The notes under the pieces were generated by a model that did no database searches, had not been told where the DNA came from, and saw only the letters and a program-made list of their open reading frames with translations. A program made the position numbers and the translations under genes. A DNA stretch of 64,000 bases. Source: Fallopia convolvulus. Its lineage: Eukaryota; Streptophyta; Magnoliopsida; Caryophyllales; Polygonaceae. Positions 25,917 through 36,077 of the stretch are shown piece by piece. The DNA is taken from positions 5,275,001 through 5,339,000 of the forward strand of contig OZ024721.1 of assembly GCA_964016875.1 (NCBI GenBank), given 5' to 3'. Every line of letters starts with the position of its first letter. The stretch's first letter is position 1.

Positions 25917-27386
25917 CTACTGGTGCCTCGCATCATCTAGCGCCATACGAGCAGAGTAGACACTCTGCCACCGATCCATCCTCTGGTGGATATGAGTCTG
26001 CTGCAAATTAAGCTGCTGCATCTGAGACGAAAGATCTTCGACCCATGGAGGTGGGATACTCGATCCAGTGTAATCGGGTGGAGGAGGTGGTTGGTAGTGG
26101 TTGTGAGGCTGGAAGTGGTCTTGAAAAATTACCGGGTTGTAGGGCATAAGACCATAAGAGTGTGGCTCGACAGGTGGCGGCGGGGGGTCGTTACCGAAGT
26201 TGTGTGCCTCGGTAGTAGCCTTGAAGTAATCGTTAACTACCCTTGGTGGCTTGTTAACGAAACTGTCAGTGTTGCCCAAAACCTCGGTATCGAGGTCGTC
26301 ATCCCCGATGTCGAGCTCTTCAGTGCCCGCCTCTCTTCCTGCCTCTGTCTCATCATCATCTTCATCCATGACATCTTCTTCCCGAGCAAATCGGGAAACA
26401 CACGACCTTAATGACAACTCATCTTGTGGCTTGGGCTCTAACGGGAATGCATGACCCATCCATGACTTGTACCAATTTGGCACGTAAAGAAGCTCCATCT
26501 TGGCTTGGGTAAGAAGGACGTCTTGGCCCAGAATCTTGGTGGCATGCCCTCTTTCGGTCCGCACAAAGATGTTGGAAGCGAACCAATAGTTCTTGTCAAG
26601 CAATTGAGCATGGCTCGGCGTGTAAAGGGAGAGGTCGACATCGAGGTTGGCCGCCAAGAGACTAACCAAATTTTCACACCACACCTCGTTTGACTTGATC
26701 CTTTGATTCTCAACATATTGTAGCCATTCGTACCCCAAGTTCAACAAGGCAGGATCCTCAAGGAGAATGATTCGGAGGCATGCAACTTCCGTCCTTGTTG
26801 GCCTATTCAACTCTCTCTTGGGCCAAAAAGTAGCGGCTAGTACTCGGAGAATGATCCGGAAGAAGGGGTTGATGATGCTAGCCCCGGAAAGTGCTGCAAC
26901 GGAAGGTTCTACTTCTCCGGAAATATAGCTCCAAGTCCTTGTCACCTTGTAGTCCTTAATCTTGTAATCCAGAGAAGGGTTAGGGAGCTCGAGAATACCA
27001 TTGAACTCTGCCATAGTGTACTCGTGACTGACATTGCCGATCCGAAATCGGATCCGTCCAGCCGAGGTCTTGGTTGGGAATCTCGTCTCCATAGTAGCCA
27101 GGAATTCAGAAGTAAGAGCTGGAAAGTGCGGCGTCGCCTCCTTCTTTAGCAATTGAGGTACTCCGAGAATAGCGAAGGCTTCCTTGACATCCTCGTAAAT
27201 TCCCATGGACTTTGCACTCGACCTCGAGAACCACCTAGTGTAGTGGTCTCGATCCAAGATGGTATTAAAACGATCAGCTTGTTCTTGGGTGCGCAAAATC
27301 ACGTTGTCCATGCGGGGAGGAGACGGGAACCGTTGAGTCCTCTTCTTCTTCTGGGCTCTTGTTGTTGCTCAGCTAGAACTTGCCAT
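25917..27386 (-). pseudogene. Athila 3' ORF (ATHILA ORF-1-like, 'env-like' position)
   Basis: This ORF lies downstream of pol, the position usually called env-like. An intact 464-residue frame starts at 27,311. The same frame extends upstream to a better ATG at 27,386 (MASSS), interrupted by a TGA at codon 6 and followed by a basic QKKKRTQR tract that resembles a nuclear localisation signal. The central region (FRIGNVSHEYTMAEFNGIL to about LEDPALLNLGYEWL) resembles the Arabidopsis retrotransposon ORF-1 family. An acidic tract (DVMDEDDDETEAG), heptad VNKP/VVND/GNDP peptides and a proline-rich, Q-rich end follow. I see no signal peptide or membrane helix, which argues against an envelope role. 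Its function is unknown; a nuclear, DNA-associated role is inference. Confidence 0.72.
26188..26260. repeat. In-frame four-unit palindrome array in the 3' ORF
   Basis: Units start at 26,188 (TCGTTACCGA), 26,209 (TCGGTAGTAG), 26,230 (TCGTTAACTA) and 26,251 (TTGTTAACGA), exactly 21 bp apart. The encoded protein shows a matching seven-residue period (VNKP, VVND, TTEA, GNDP). Confidence 0.85.
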
Positions 27387-27484
27387 ATGGACCTACAAAA
27401 ATTACGAATTGTCCAAGATAAGATCCACACAAATCAATAGAAAAGAAACCCCATAATTGCTCTTGGAAGTGCTCTCGAAGTGCC

Positions 27485-27582
27485 TCGTTAACGAGCCAAT
27501 TGGGTCGTTAACGAGCCTGGACTTGTGTTTAAAACTGGGTAATATGCATGGTCGTTAACGAACCTGAATAGGTCATTAACGA
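27485..27582. repeat. Two phased TCGTTAACGA palindrome pairs
   Basis: Copies start at 27,485, 27,505, 27,552 and 27,573 (the last is TCATTAACGA). Spacing within pairs is 20 and 21 bp. Flanks are CCT/GGT on the left and GAACC/GAGCC on the right, extending the palindrome to about 14 bp. Confidence 0.9.
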
Positions 27583-28353
27583 GCCTGGATGAGCGCATTC
27601 ACAATTGATTCTGAGTTCTAAACTCCACAATTTTCGCAATAAATCAAGCATGGATCAAACACAATCCCACATTAGTCACAAAATCAAGTGCATGCACCCC
27701 ATACTAAGCTCTATTATCCAACCCGAACATGTCAAAATTGCCCAAAAACACATGGTGAAGATCAACGTAATTCAAGAACAAGGTAGTTCATGCTTTTTCT
27801 AATCACAATTTCTATGGAAAATTAAGCAAGAACAAACCATCATAAATCAAGATCGAACACCAATGTAAGAAGCAATAAAATCATTGAGTAATATAGACAT
27901 GCAATTCAACCTCTTCAAACAAGATCAAGATATGAAATTATTACCCCTAAAATCATGAATCTTGCAAATAGAGAATTAGGGTTTAGAAATCATACCGTTA
28001 GATTGAAGAATTGAAGAAAAGGATTGAATTTTTGGGATGGTTAACGAGCTTCAATGCCTGGTCGGTAATGAGTTTGAGGGTGGAAGACTCGTTAATGGGG
28101 TGGGATTCCGGGGCTTCGGTGATGTGGGTTCCGATCGGTAGTGAGGGAAATTCGGTGGATTTGGGTTGAGAGCTTTGAGCTTTGGATTGTGAGAATTGAG
28201 TGGTGGGATTTGGCAGTTTTTGAGAGGGTTAAATAGGAGAAGGCTAGAGGTAGGGGAAGGGGGTAAGAGGCGGCACAAGTAAGAGATAGAAGATAAAATT
28301 AGGTAAAAAAAAACTTACCTGCCCATTTCCTGAATTCGGATCGCCAAAATGGG

Positions 28354-28385
28354 TCGTTAACGACCCTGGTGGGGGTCGTTAACGA
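28354..28385. repeat. Phased TCGTTAACGA palindrome pair
   Basis: Two exact copies start 22 bp apart, with flanking GGG/CCC extending the dyad of the first copy. Confidence 0.9.
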
Positions 28386-29293
28386 GCATGCGTGACTTGT
28401 TTCGAGTGATTTCCCAAGCCCAACTCCTATACTAGGTTAGCCTAAAAACAATTCTATCTTGCTACCTCCTAAACTATTAAAAAAACTCAAAAGAAAGCTA
28501 GGAAAAAGATTCTAAAAGAAAAGAACTAAACTAAACTAAAACCGGGTTGCCTCCCGTAAGCGCTATTTTTAACGTCGTCAGCCCGACGTAAATACCTTGG
28601 CTAGTCCGACGTTGTAAGAGACATGGTGACTCTAATCTCTTCAATCGGTGGCCGTTAACTTTGAAGATAGCGCCTTGGTTATCGATCAACTCTACCGCAC
28701 CGTGAGGATAGATGCGGTGAACCACAAATGGCCCGCTCCATCTTGTCCTTAGCTTTCCTGGAAATAAACGGAGTCTAGAGTTAAAGAGAAGTACCTTGTC
28801 ACCAACTTGATAAGTTTTGGGCACTAGTTTCTGATCGTGCCACCGTTTGGTGCGCTCTTTGTAGATTTCGGCATTTTCGTATGCCTTAAGCCTCAACTCC
28901 TCTAGTGCTTGCAAGTCCATGAATCGTTTTGCTCCGGCTGCATCGAGGTTCATGTTGAGCTCCTTAAGAGCCCATAATGCTATGTGCTCCATCTCGACCG
29001 GTAAATGGCATGCCTTGCCATATACTAGGTTGTAGGGGGTGGTGTGTAGGGGCGTCTTCTATGCCGTTCTATATGCCCACAGAGCGTCATCCAATTTAGA
29101 TGACCAATCCTTCCTAGAGCGGGACACTGTCTTTTCCAATATGCACTTGATCTGCCTGTTTGAAACATCAACTTGGCCACTAGTTTGGGGATGGTATGGT
29201 GTTGCCACCCGGTGTGATACCCCATACTTGGCCAAAAGTGTTTCAAAACTCCACTCAATGAAGTGAGATCCGCCATCACTAATGAGGACCCTT

Positions 29294-30205
29294 TGATGGC
29301 CGGATCGATGGAGGGGATGATGGTGCAAAGAGATCGCCACAAGAATCCAAGGAATTCCGACAACAAACACCACGCAACTGACCCGTCTTCAACTGGCTGG
29401 ATCTTCCTCGTCCGAACTCGAAATTGAGTGATTCCAATTCGAGAAGTTAGATCTATGAGTCTAGTTGAAGTCCTCAAAATATGAGACCGAGATGATGAGC
29501 GGATTGAACGTTATGTCGAATTTACTGAGATGGTGCAGAAACCTCCGAGATGGATGATGGTTCGAAATGGAGAGAACAAGGGGATATGGATGCTTGATAA
29601 CTTGGATATGACTCACCAAGCTCTCAAACAAACTAGGATGCTCGAAATTGTCGGATATGACTCACCAACAATTGAACAACGAGAATTGAACGAAACAAAA
29701 CAAGAACTTCGAATTGAAAATGCAAGGAAAAGAGAAGCAAATTTCGTCCAAGTCTCTAAGGAGAAAGGAGGCCAAAAATGGGACTTATAACCCTAATGCC
29801 ATGCCTCTCTCAACTCAGCCACCCTCACTTCTCTCTAATTACATAAAACACCCTTAAATTTCAAGAAATTCAACTAAAAACCCTTAACAAAACATAATTC
29901 AAGTTTTAGCACTAGTCGAACCAATAGTCACAAGAACACTCCAACCTTCACCGTCATTAGCCATCGGAAACTTATGAGCCATGAGCTCCTCCTTGATTTT
30001 GTCTAGTATAGACTTATCTAGGGCTCTTGTGATGCGCCCAAGATAGGGTATGGCTCCTTGTCTCGGCTTCATAGCGCCTCGAACATCGTCTTTGGTTGCT
30101 TGTCCAAGTATTGGCTCCCCTTTATCGTGCAGATTGGGCTTGTCTTTAGGGATGGAATCTTCACTCAAATCATGGGGACATGACTCGGTAGATGGAATCA
30201 CATCA
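29294..30205 (-). repeat. 3' LTR of the non-autonomous element
   Basis: Plus-strand ends are TGATGGCC...CACATCA. Compared with the other LTR I see only a handful of differences by eye (GCC/AAA near the end, D/Y and D/A codon changes), so the insertion is recent. Confidence 0.93.
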
Positions 30206-30459
30206 TCCTCCTCCCCTTCAAAAAGATTCGTCCTCGAATCTATCAAGCCTTGTGAGCTCAACAAAGAAGGTAGGGCTTCTAGCTCTCTTGGTGTGGCATT
30301 CTCCATGACAAAGACATCCTTCTTGGCCTCCACAAGAAAAGGAATGTAATCACCTCTTTGAGTGACTAAAACAGCCTCGTCCTCTTCATGGAGCAAGAAG
30401 GTCAAACATGAAGGAATCTTAGGAAATGCATCCATCCATGGTGTAGCCAACGAGTTCAT
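29899..30459 (-). CDS. ORF B of the non-autonomous element, running into its 3' LTR
   Basis: The 186-residue product begins MNSLATPWMDAFPK. It includes RTNLFEGEEDD, encoded by the polypurine tract region, then about 100 residues encoded inside the LTR (PYLGRITRALDKSILDKIKEE, with GRITRA resembling linker motifs of plant gypsy polyproteins). The LTR-encoded part is duplicated in the other LTR at 32,105-32,407. I recognise no enzymatic domain. Confidence 0.5.
   Translation of the reverse strand: MNSLATPWMDAFPKIPSCLTFLLHEEDEAVLVTQRGDYIPFLVEAKKDVFVMENATPRELEALPSLLSSQGLIDSRTNLFEGEEDDVIPSTESCPHDLSEDSIPKDKPNLHDKGEPILGQATKDDVRGAMKPRQGAIPYLGRITRALDKSILDKIKEELMAHKFPMANDGEGWSVLVTIGSTSAKT
30206..30219 (-). 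promoter_or_regulatory. Polypurine tract of the non-autonomous element
   Basis: The minus strand reads GAAGGGGAGGAGGA directly before the LTR start TGATGTG. A close copy of this segment lies 440 bp further inside. Confidence 0.85.
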
Positions 30460-30896
30460 GGACTAGGAGTGATGGTAGGACGATGCTTGATTTTAGGAGA
30501 CAATTCCACAACTTCCTCCTCTTCTTGCAATATGTGCATCATTTCTATTGGACACTTGATGGTAATGAGTTGTTCCAATCCATGGAAAGGAGTCTCTCTT
30601 TTTGGTTGTTCTATGTCACACATCACTCTTTGTTGGAAGAAATTCTCCTCCCCTTTACAAGGGGTCGTCCTCGAACCTTGATCCTCTTCTCGTATATCCT
30701 TGATCTTCACCACTTGAGGCACTTGTGTCCTCTCGTCCAGCCCCAGGATTTGGCGCTCCAAGGCATCCATGCGTGTCGCCAAAGCTTCCACGGATTGTTG
30801 CATGGATTGTTGAAAAGTTTGTATCATGGCAGCCACCGAACTAGTGGACGTCTCCTCAACTTGTTCCTTATTCTTGTCATCACCTACACTTGTCAT
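30456..30896 (-). CDS. ORF A of the non-autonomous element (gag-like N-terminal part)
   Basis: The 146-residue product begins MTSVGDDKNKEQVEETS. It has a coiled-coil-like stretch around residues 24-55 (IQTFQQSMQQSVEALATRMD) and an acidic region near the end. This resembles the start of gag or gag-pol polyproteins of plant gypsy elements, but no capsid or zinc-knuckle domain is present. Its stop overlaps the start of ORF B in an ATGA, which could allow termination-reinitiation or could mark a once continuous frame. Function unknown. Confidence 0.55.
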   Translation of the reverse strand: MTSVGDDKNKEQVEETSTSSVAAMIQTFQQSMQQSVEALATRMDALERQILGLDERTQVPQVVKIKDIREEDQGSRTTPCKGEENFFQQRVMCDIEQPKRETPFHGLEQLITIKCPIEMMHILQEEEEVVELSPKIKHRPTITPSP

Positions 30897-31483
30897 CGTA
30901 AAAACAAGGCAAAGATCAAGGTATAGAGGTCACATGAATTAATCACCAAGACTTGTCCGAGATGAAAATCCGACAAGTTGCAAGTAGGAGATGACCAACA
31001 AAATGGAACAAGAAAAGCTCAAACACAACAACACAAGATGTCTCGTCTTGGTGTCGTTCCCGTATCCTAGCACCGTAACCAACAACAAGCATGTAATGAT
31101 ATAAAGGGGTCAAAAGAAAGCTAGATTATGGACTCAATTCCCACGTTTTTACTCAGCCAAATTCAGCAAGACACACTTAAATCAAGCACTAAAGGAAGAC
31201 ATTAATCAAGCAACAAATGCACCCTTTCAACTACCAACTTTTGATAACTCTTTTGAGTGTTCTATTGGAACGTTTTTTGAGCATGGTTGGCAGCCATGGC
31301 TGAACACACACTCAGACAAGACAACCACAAGATCAAGACAAAGCAACGACCACAACAACACACAACAAGGACACTATGGTCGCACACAACAACACAACGC
31401 ATCCAATAAAGAGTTCGAACCTAAAACTTGCAACAAGTGGAAATTCAAGGTCGGAACAAGGTTTAGATGGCGATACCTTCGCG

Positions 31484-31498
31484 TGGCTCTGATACCAC
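31484..31498 (-). promoter_or_regulatory. Primer binding site, initiator tRNA-Met type
   Basis: The minus strand reads TGGTATCAGAGCCAC two bases inside the 5' LTR. Confidence 0.92.
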
Positions 31499-31500
31499 TT

Positions 31501-32411
31501 GATGAAAGGATCGATGGAGGGGATGATGGTGCAAAGAGATCGCCACAAGAATCCAAGGAATTCCGACAACAAACACCACGCAACTGACCCGTCTTCAACT
31601 GGCTGGATCTTCCTCGTCCGAACTCGAAATTGAGTGATTCCAATTCGAGAAGTTAGATCTATGAGTCTAGTTGAAGTCCTCAAAATATGAGACCGAGATG
31701 ATGAGCGGATTGAACGTTATGTCGAATTTACTGAGATGGTGCAGAAACCTCCGAGATGGATGATGGTTCGAAATGGAGAGAACAAGGGGATATGGATGCT
31801 TGATAACTTGGATATGACTCACCAAGCTCTCAAACAAACTAGGATGCTCGAAATTGTCGGATATTACTCACCAACAATTGAACAACGAGAATTGAACGAA
31901 ACAAAACAAGAACTTCGAATTGAAAATGCAAGGAAAAGAGAAGCAAATTTCGTCCAAGTCTCTAAGGAGAAAGGAGGCCAAAAATGGGACTTATAACCCT
32001 AATGCCATGCCTCTCTCAACTCAGCCACCCTCACTTCTCTCTAATTACATAAAACACCCTTAAATTTCAAGAAATTCAACTAAAAACCCTTAACAAAACA
32101 TAATTCAAGTTTTAGCACTAGTCGAACCAATAGTCACAAGAACACTCCAACCTTCACCGTCATTAGCCATCGGAAACTTATGAGCCATGAGCTCCTCCTT
32201 GATTTTGTCTAGTATAGACTTAGCTAGGGCTCTTGTGATGCGCCCAAGATAGGGTATGGCTCCTTGTCTCGGCTTCATAGCGCCTCGAACATCGTCTTTG
32301 GTTGCTTGTCCAAGTATTGGCTCCCCTTTATCGTGCAGATTGGGCTTGTCTTTAGGGATGGAATCTTCACTCAAATCATGGGGACATGACTCGGTAGATG
32401 GAATCACATCA
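31501..32411 (-). repeat. 5' LTR of the non-autonomous element
   Basis: Plus-strand ends are TGATGAAAGG...CACATCA. It borders the PBS on its left and the CCCTT duplication on its right. Confidence 0.93.
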
Positions 32412-33120
32412 CCCTTGGAACGCTAAACCTGGGAAAAATGTTAGTCTTAATAAATTTGGCCACAGTTTTAGCATCATTGGTCCTTGTAGCAACGACCTCC
32501 ACCCACTTAGAGACATAATCAACCGCAACCAAGATATACTTGTAGGGGCCCGATGCGGGAAAAGGTCCCATGACGTCTATGCCCCAAACGTCGAATAACT
32601 CGACCTCTAGTATCCCAGTTAGCGGGTTCTCATGTCTCCAAATGATGTTACTCGAGCGTTGGCATTCATCACATGCCACCACAAATGCCTGTACATCTTT
32701 AAAAATGGTTGGACAATAGAGTCCACTTTGAAGAATCTTTGTCGTGGTTTTGAATACTTTTGCATGGCCTCCAGTAAGAAGTGTGTGACATTGACGGATC
32801 ACGCTCTCTATCTCCTCTTCTGGAATACAGTGTCTAAAGAGGTGATCACTTCCTTGCTTGAACAAGTAAGGATCATCCCAATAGTACTGTTTTACATCGT
32901 GAAGGAACTTCTTTTTCTTTTGTGGGGTTAGTCCCTCGGGGATTATGCCTCCTACAAGATAGTTAGCAAAATCCGCAAACCAAGTGGCTTTTGACCCTCT
33001 AATAGCATGAATTGATTTGAAAGAAGTGGAAGCAAGAGATGAGGAATTGAATTGAATTGAATTGAATGAGTTCCGGTTGAGAAAACTTACCTGACTGGGT
33101 CTTTACTGAATACGTTTTGG

Positions 33121-33285
33121 TCGTTAACGACCCTGGAGCTGTTGTGTTACCCTCGGTAACGACCTCATGTGGCTTGGTAACGACCTTCCCAATTTTGGTG
33201 TCGATGCACCTTGAATCTTCGCCATTGTGATCTATGCTTTCCAGCCTCGGTGATTCGTTAACGACCCTAAAGGGGTCGGTAACGA
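33121..33285. repeat. In-frame palindrome units in the RNase H-integrase linker
   Basis: TCGTTAACGA is at 33,121 and 33,255. TCGGTAACGA is at 33,153 and 33,276, and TTGGTAACGA at 33,174. The 33,153/33,174 and 33,255/33,276 pairs are 21 bp apart. They encode VVTKP, VVTEG, FVTDP and VVNES in a part of pol between two enzymes. Confidence 0.87.
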
Positions 33286-35009
33286 AGGCCTTGTCGAGTT
33301 CGACCTCGTTCAGCAGGAGGTATTCGTCTAGTCTGGAGTCATTTATTGGCACTTCGTTGTTGGATTCGGTGATATGCTCAACCGACAATCTTGATAAGTG
33401 GTCTGCCACCAGGTTTTCTGCTCCTTTCTTGTCTCTTGTTTCATGATCAAATTCCTGTAGTAAGAGCATCCAACGAAGCAATCTAGGCTTGGCATCCTTT
33501 TTGGCTATTAGATATCTAACAACCTCATGGTCAGTATAAACAATCACCTTCGAACCAACAAGATAGAACCGGAATTTTTCAAAGGCAAATACCACAACGA
33601 GGAATTCCTTCTCTGATGTGGTATACTTACTCTGCGCCTCATCAAGCGTCTTACTTGCATAGTAGATGGCATGAAGCTTCTTATCCTTCCGTTGTCCCAA
33701 TACTGCGCCAACAGCATAGTCACTGGCGTCACACATAATCTCAAAGGGTTGAGGCCAATCCAAAGACTGCATGATGGGGGCGGAGACAAGGGTTGCCCTT
33801 AACTTGTAAAATGCTTCAAGACATTCTGGAGACAGCTCAAACACTACATCTTTCATTAGTAGGTTAGTCAACGGTTTAGCTATCTTAGAAAAATCCTTGA
33901 TAAAGCGTCTATAAAAGCCAGCATGCCCTAAAAAACTCCTAATGTCTTTTACCGAAGGGGGAGGAGGTAGTTTTTCAATAAGCTCAATTTTTGCTTTATC
34001 TACTTCTATCCCTCTTTTAGAGACAAGATGTCCTAATACTATCTCCTCTTGAACCATGAAATGGCATTTTTTCCAATTCAACACAAGGTTGGTTTCTTCA
34101 CATCTAAAAAGCACACATGCTAGGTTAGCAAGACAAGCATCAAAGGAAGAACCATAAATAGAAAAATCATCCATAAAGACCTCTACAATATCCTCTATCA
34201 TATCATAAAAAATTGCCATCATACACCTTTGGAAGGTGGCGGGGGCGTTACAAAGCCCAACTGGCATTCTTTTATAAGCAGAAGTCCCATAGGGACATGT
34301 AAAGGTAGTCTTCTCCTGATCATCAGGATCAATGGGAATCTGCCAAAAACTGCTGTAGCCGTCTAAATAACAAAAATAATCATGCTGGGCTAAGCATTCT
34401 AACGCTTGATCAATGAAATGAAGCGGGAAATGATCTTTTCTAGTAGCACTATTAAGCTTCTGTAATCAATGCACATCCTCCAACTAGTAGTGGTCCTAGT
34501 GGGAATTAGCTCTCCCTTTTCATTTTCTATTACGGTCATTCCCCCTTTCTTAGGAACTACATGGACTGGACTAACCCATTGGCTGTCCGATATAGGAAAT
34601 ATGATCCCTGCATCAAGTAATTTAATGATTTCCTTTTTGACCACTTCTTTCATATTAGGATTTAATCTACGTTGATGCTCTATTAGTGGGTTTATGATTA
34701 TCCTCCATGTATATCCTATGCATGCAAAGTGAAGGGGATATGTCGGTTATATCATCTAGGGAGTAACCTATGGCTTTTCTATGTGTCCTAAGCACAGTAA
34801 GCATCTTCTCGACTTCCTCGTCTTTTAATTTAGCATTGATGATGACATGGAAAGTAGAATTAGGACCAAGAAATTCATACCTGAGAGATTCTGGAAGAGG
34901 CTTTAGTGTTGGAGAAGGTTCAGCTGGAATGAGAATCGGTTCTTTTGGATCCGTCTTAACACCTCTTCAAGGTATTCAAATGCCGATATTTCATTGTCCT
35001 CGGCTAGGG

Positions 35010-35094
35010 TCGTTAACGATGCTGGTGAGGTCGTCAACGAGCTTGTTTCTTCTTCCAGGAGAATCGGTACCGAGGTTGGGGAACTCGTTACCGA
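35010..35094. repeat. In-frame palindrome pairs at the end of the protease region
   Basis: Pairs are 35,010/35,031 (TCGTTAACGA, TCGTCAACGA) and 35,064/35,085 (TCGGTACCGA, TCGTTACCGA), both 21 bp apart. The reading frame differs from the arrays upstream in gag, giving SLTT and SVTS peptides instead of VTDP. Confidence 0.87.
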
Positions 35095-35902
35095 AACTGC
35101 AGGGGCTATCTCGACCCACCTTTGACCGGAGAATTCATCTTTCGACACTAATCTTCCAACGGGGTCCCCACATTCGATAATTTCATTGTGGGTGTAGAGC
35201 ATCTTGACTTCGGCTCTATCGGTCTCCTTCATTGACTGTTTGAACCGAAATTCCGTCACCTCATCCTCAATTTCGAAAGTTAAGAGTCCCCTCCTAACAT
35301 CAATTATGGCTCCAGTTGTGGCGAGGAATGGTCTTCCCAAGATAATCGAAACCACCAGGTCTTCGAGCATTGCCATAACTATGAAATCATTTGGAACAAA
35401 GAATTTGCCCACTTGAACCAGAAAGTCTTCTACAACCCCTGTTGGCTTGATACATGAGCCATCTACCATGTATAACCGCATGTTGATTGGCTCCAATGGT
35501 CCCATGTTGGCCTTTGACCAGATTGATAGAGGGAGTAAACTAGCACTGGCTCCCAAATCACATAGAGCTTTGAATTTGTGGTCACCTATGCTAATTGTTA
35601 TAGCAAATCTCCCTAGGTTGCCTAACTTCTCTGGTAGAGCAATGGATCGGACCTCATCTTGCAGCTCTGTGATGGATCGTTTCTTACTAAGAATATCTTT
35701 CAAGAATTTTGTGTAAGCCGACATTTCGCTTAGGGCCTCAGCGAATGGTATAGAAATATTTATGCCCTGGAGAATCTTTACGAAACGCTTGAACTTACTC
35801 TCCGTAGAGTCCTTTGATTTCTTAGTAGGAAAAGGAAGAGATTTCACCATTCTCGGAACTAAAACGGGTTCGAGTGGTGATGCTACCGGGTCGATATTAG
35901 GG

Positions 35903-36077
35903 TCGTTTGGTGCACTCGGAGGATCGTTACCGATCCTGGTAGGGTCGTTAACGGGCCTGGGATTGATAGAAGAGCTCGGAATAGGAAACTTACCTGGACT
36001 GGGGTCGGTAACGACCCTGGGAGCATCGTCACCATGGTGTGCGGGTTCGGTAACGACCCTCTCAGGTTCGTTATTGA
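35903..36077. repeat. In-frame phased palindrome arrays between gag and protease
   Basis: Units at 35,903, 35,924 and 35,945, and at 36,005, 36,026, 36,047 and 36,068, are all 21 bp apart. Best matches are TCGTTACCGA and TCGGTAACGA. On the minus strand they encode seven-residue repeats such as VNDPTRI and GNDPPSA, and VTEPAHH with VTDPSPG. Confidence 0.88.

Larger units (their letters stand above)
27387..28530 (-). other. Athila spacer between pol and 3' ORF, with palindrome pairs
   Basis: No supported coding sequence lies here. It contains palindrome pairs at 27,485/27,505, 27,552/27,573 and 28,354/28,376, plus degraded ones at about 28,040-28,095. The high density of pairs in about 1.1 kb suggests a cis-acting role. 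Confidence 0.7.
29294..32411 (-). mobile_element. Young non-autonomous LTR retrotransposon inserted in Athila integrase
   Basis: Two almost identical LTRs (912 and 911 bp) flank a 1.3-kb interior. Target duplications are CCCTT at 29,289-29,293 and 32,412-32,416. An initiator-Met-type PBS and a polypurine tract lie in the expected places on the minus strand. Joining the flanks at the duplication restores continuity of the integrase block (PR then VLISDGG), confirming a clean insertion. The interior holds two short overlapping ORFs and no protease, RT or integrase, so it depends on enzymes from elsewhere. Confidence 0.94.
28531..34944 (-). pseudogene. Athila reverse transcriptase-RNase H-integrase region, broken
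   Basis: The RT begins around the WVSPVHVVPKKGG block. A frameshift follows near 34,455, and the RT continues with MPVGLCNAPATFQRCMM and the catalytic VFMDDFS. RNase H follows (MCDASDYAVGAVLGQ, YTTSEKEFL, ADHLSRL). A linker full of palindrome-encoded peptides (33,121-33,285) precedes the integrase zinc region and core (CDECQR, FDVWGIDVMGPFP). The integrase is interrupted by an LTR element at 29,294-32,411 and resumes at ISDGGSHF. A TAG follows AYRTA near 29,060, then the C-terminal part (GDKVLLFNSRLRLFPGKL). At the usual D-35-E glutamate the sequence has aspartate (SGQVDVSN). The region is not functional. Confidence 0.9.

Noticed and set aside
25917..27311. Envelope glycoprotein call for the Athila 3' ORF
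   Set aside because: The position is env-like, but I see no signal peptide, membrane helix, cysteine pattern or cleavage site, and the upstream extension has a nuclear-signal-like basic tract.
29530..29790. 86-residue plus-strand ORF, repeated at 31,736-31,996
   Set aside because: It lies within the LTRs of a minus-strand element and is duplicated only because the LTRs are. No family resemblance.
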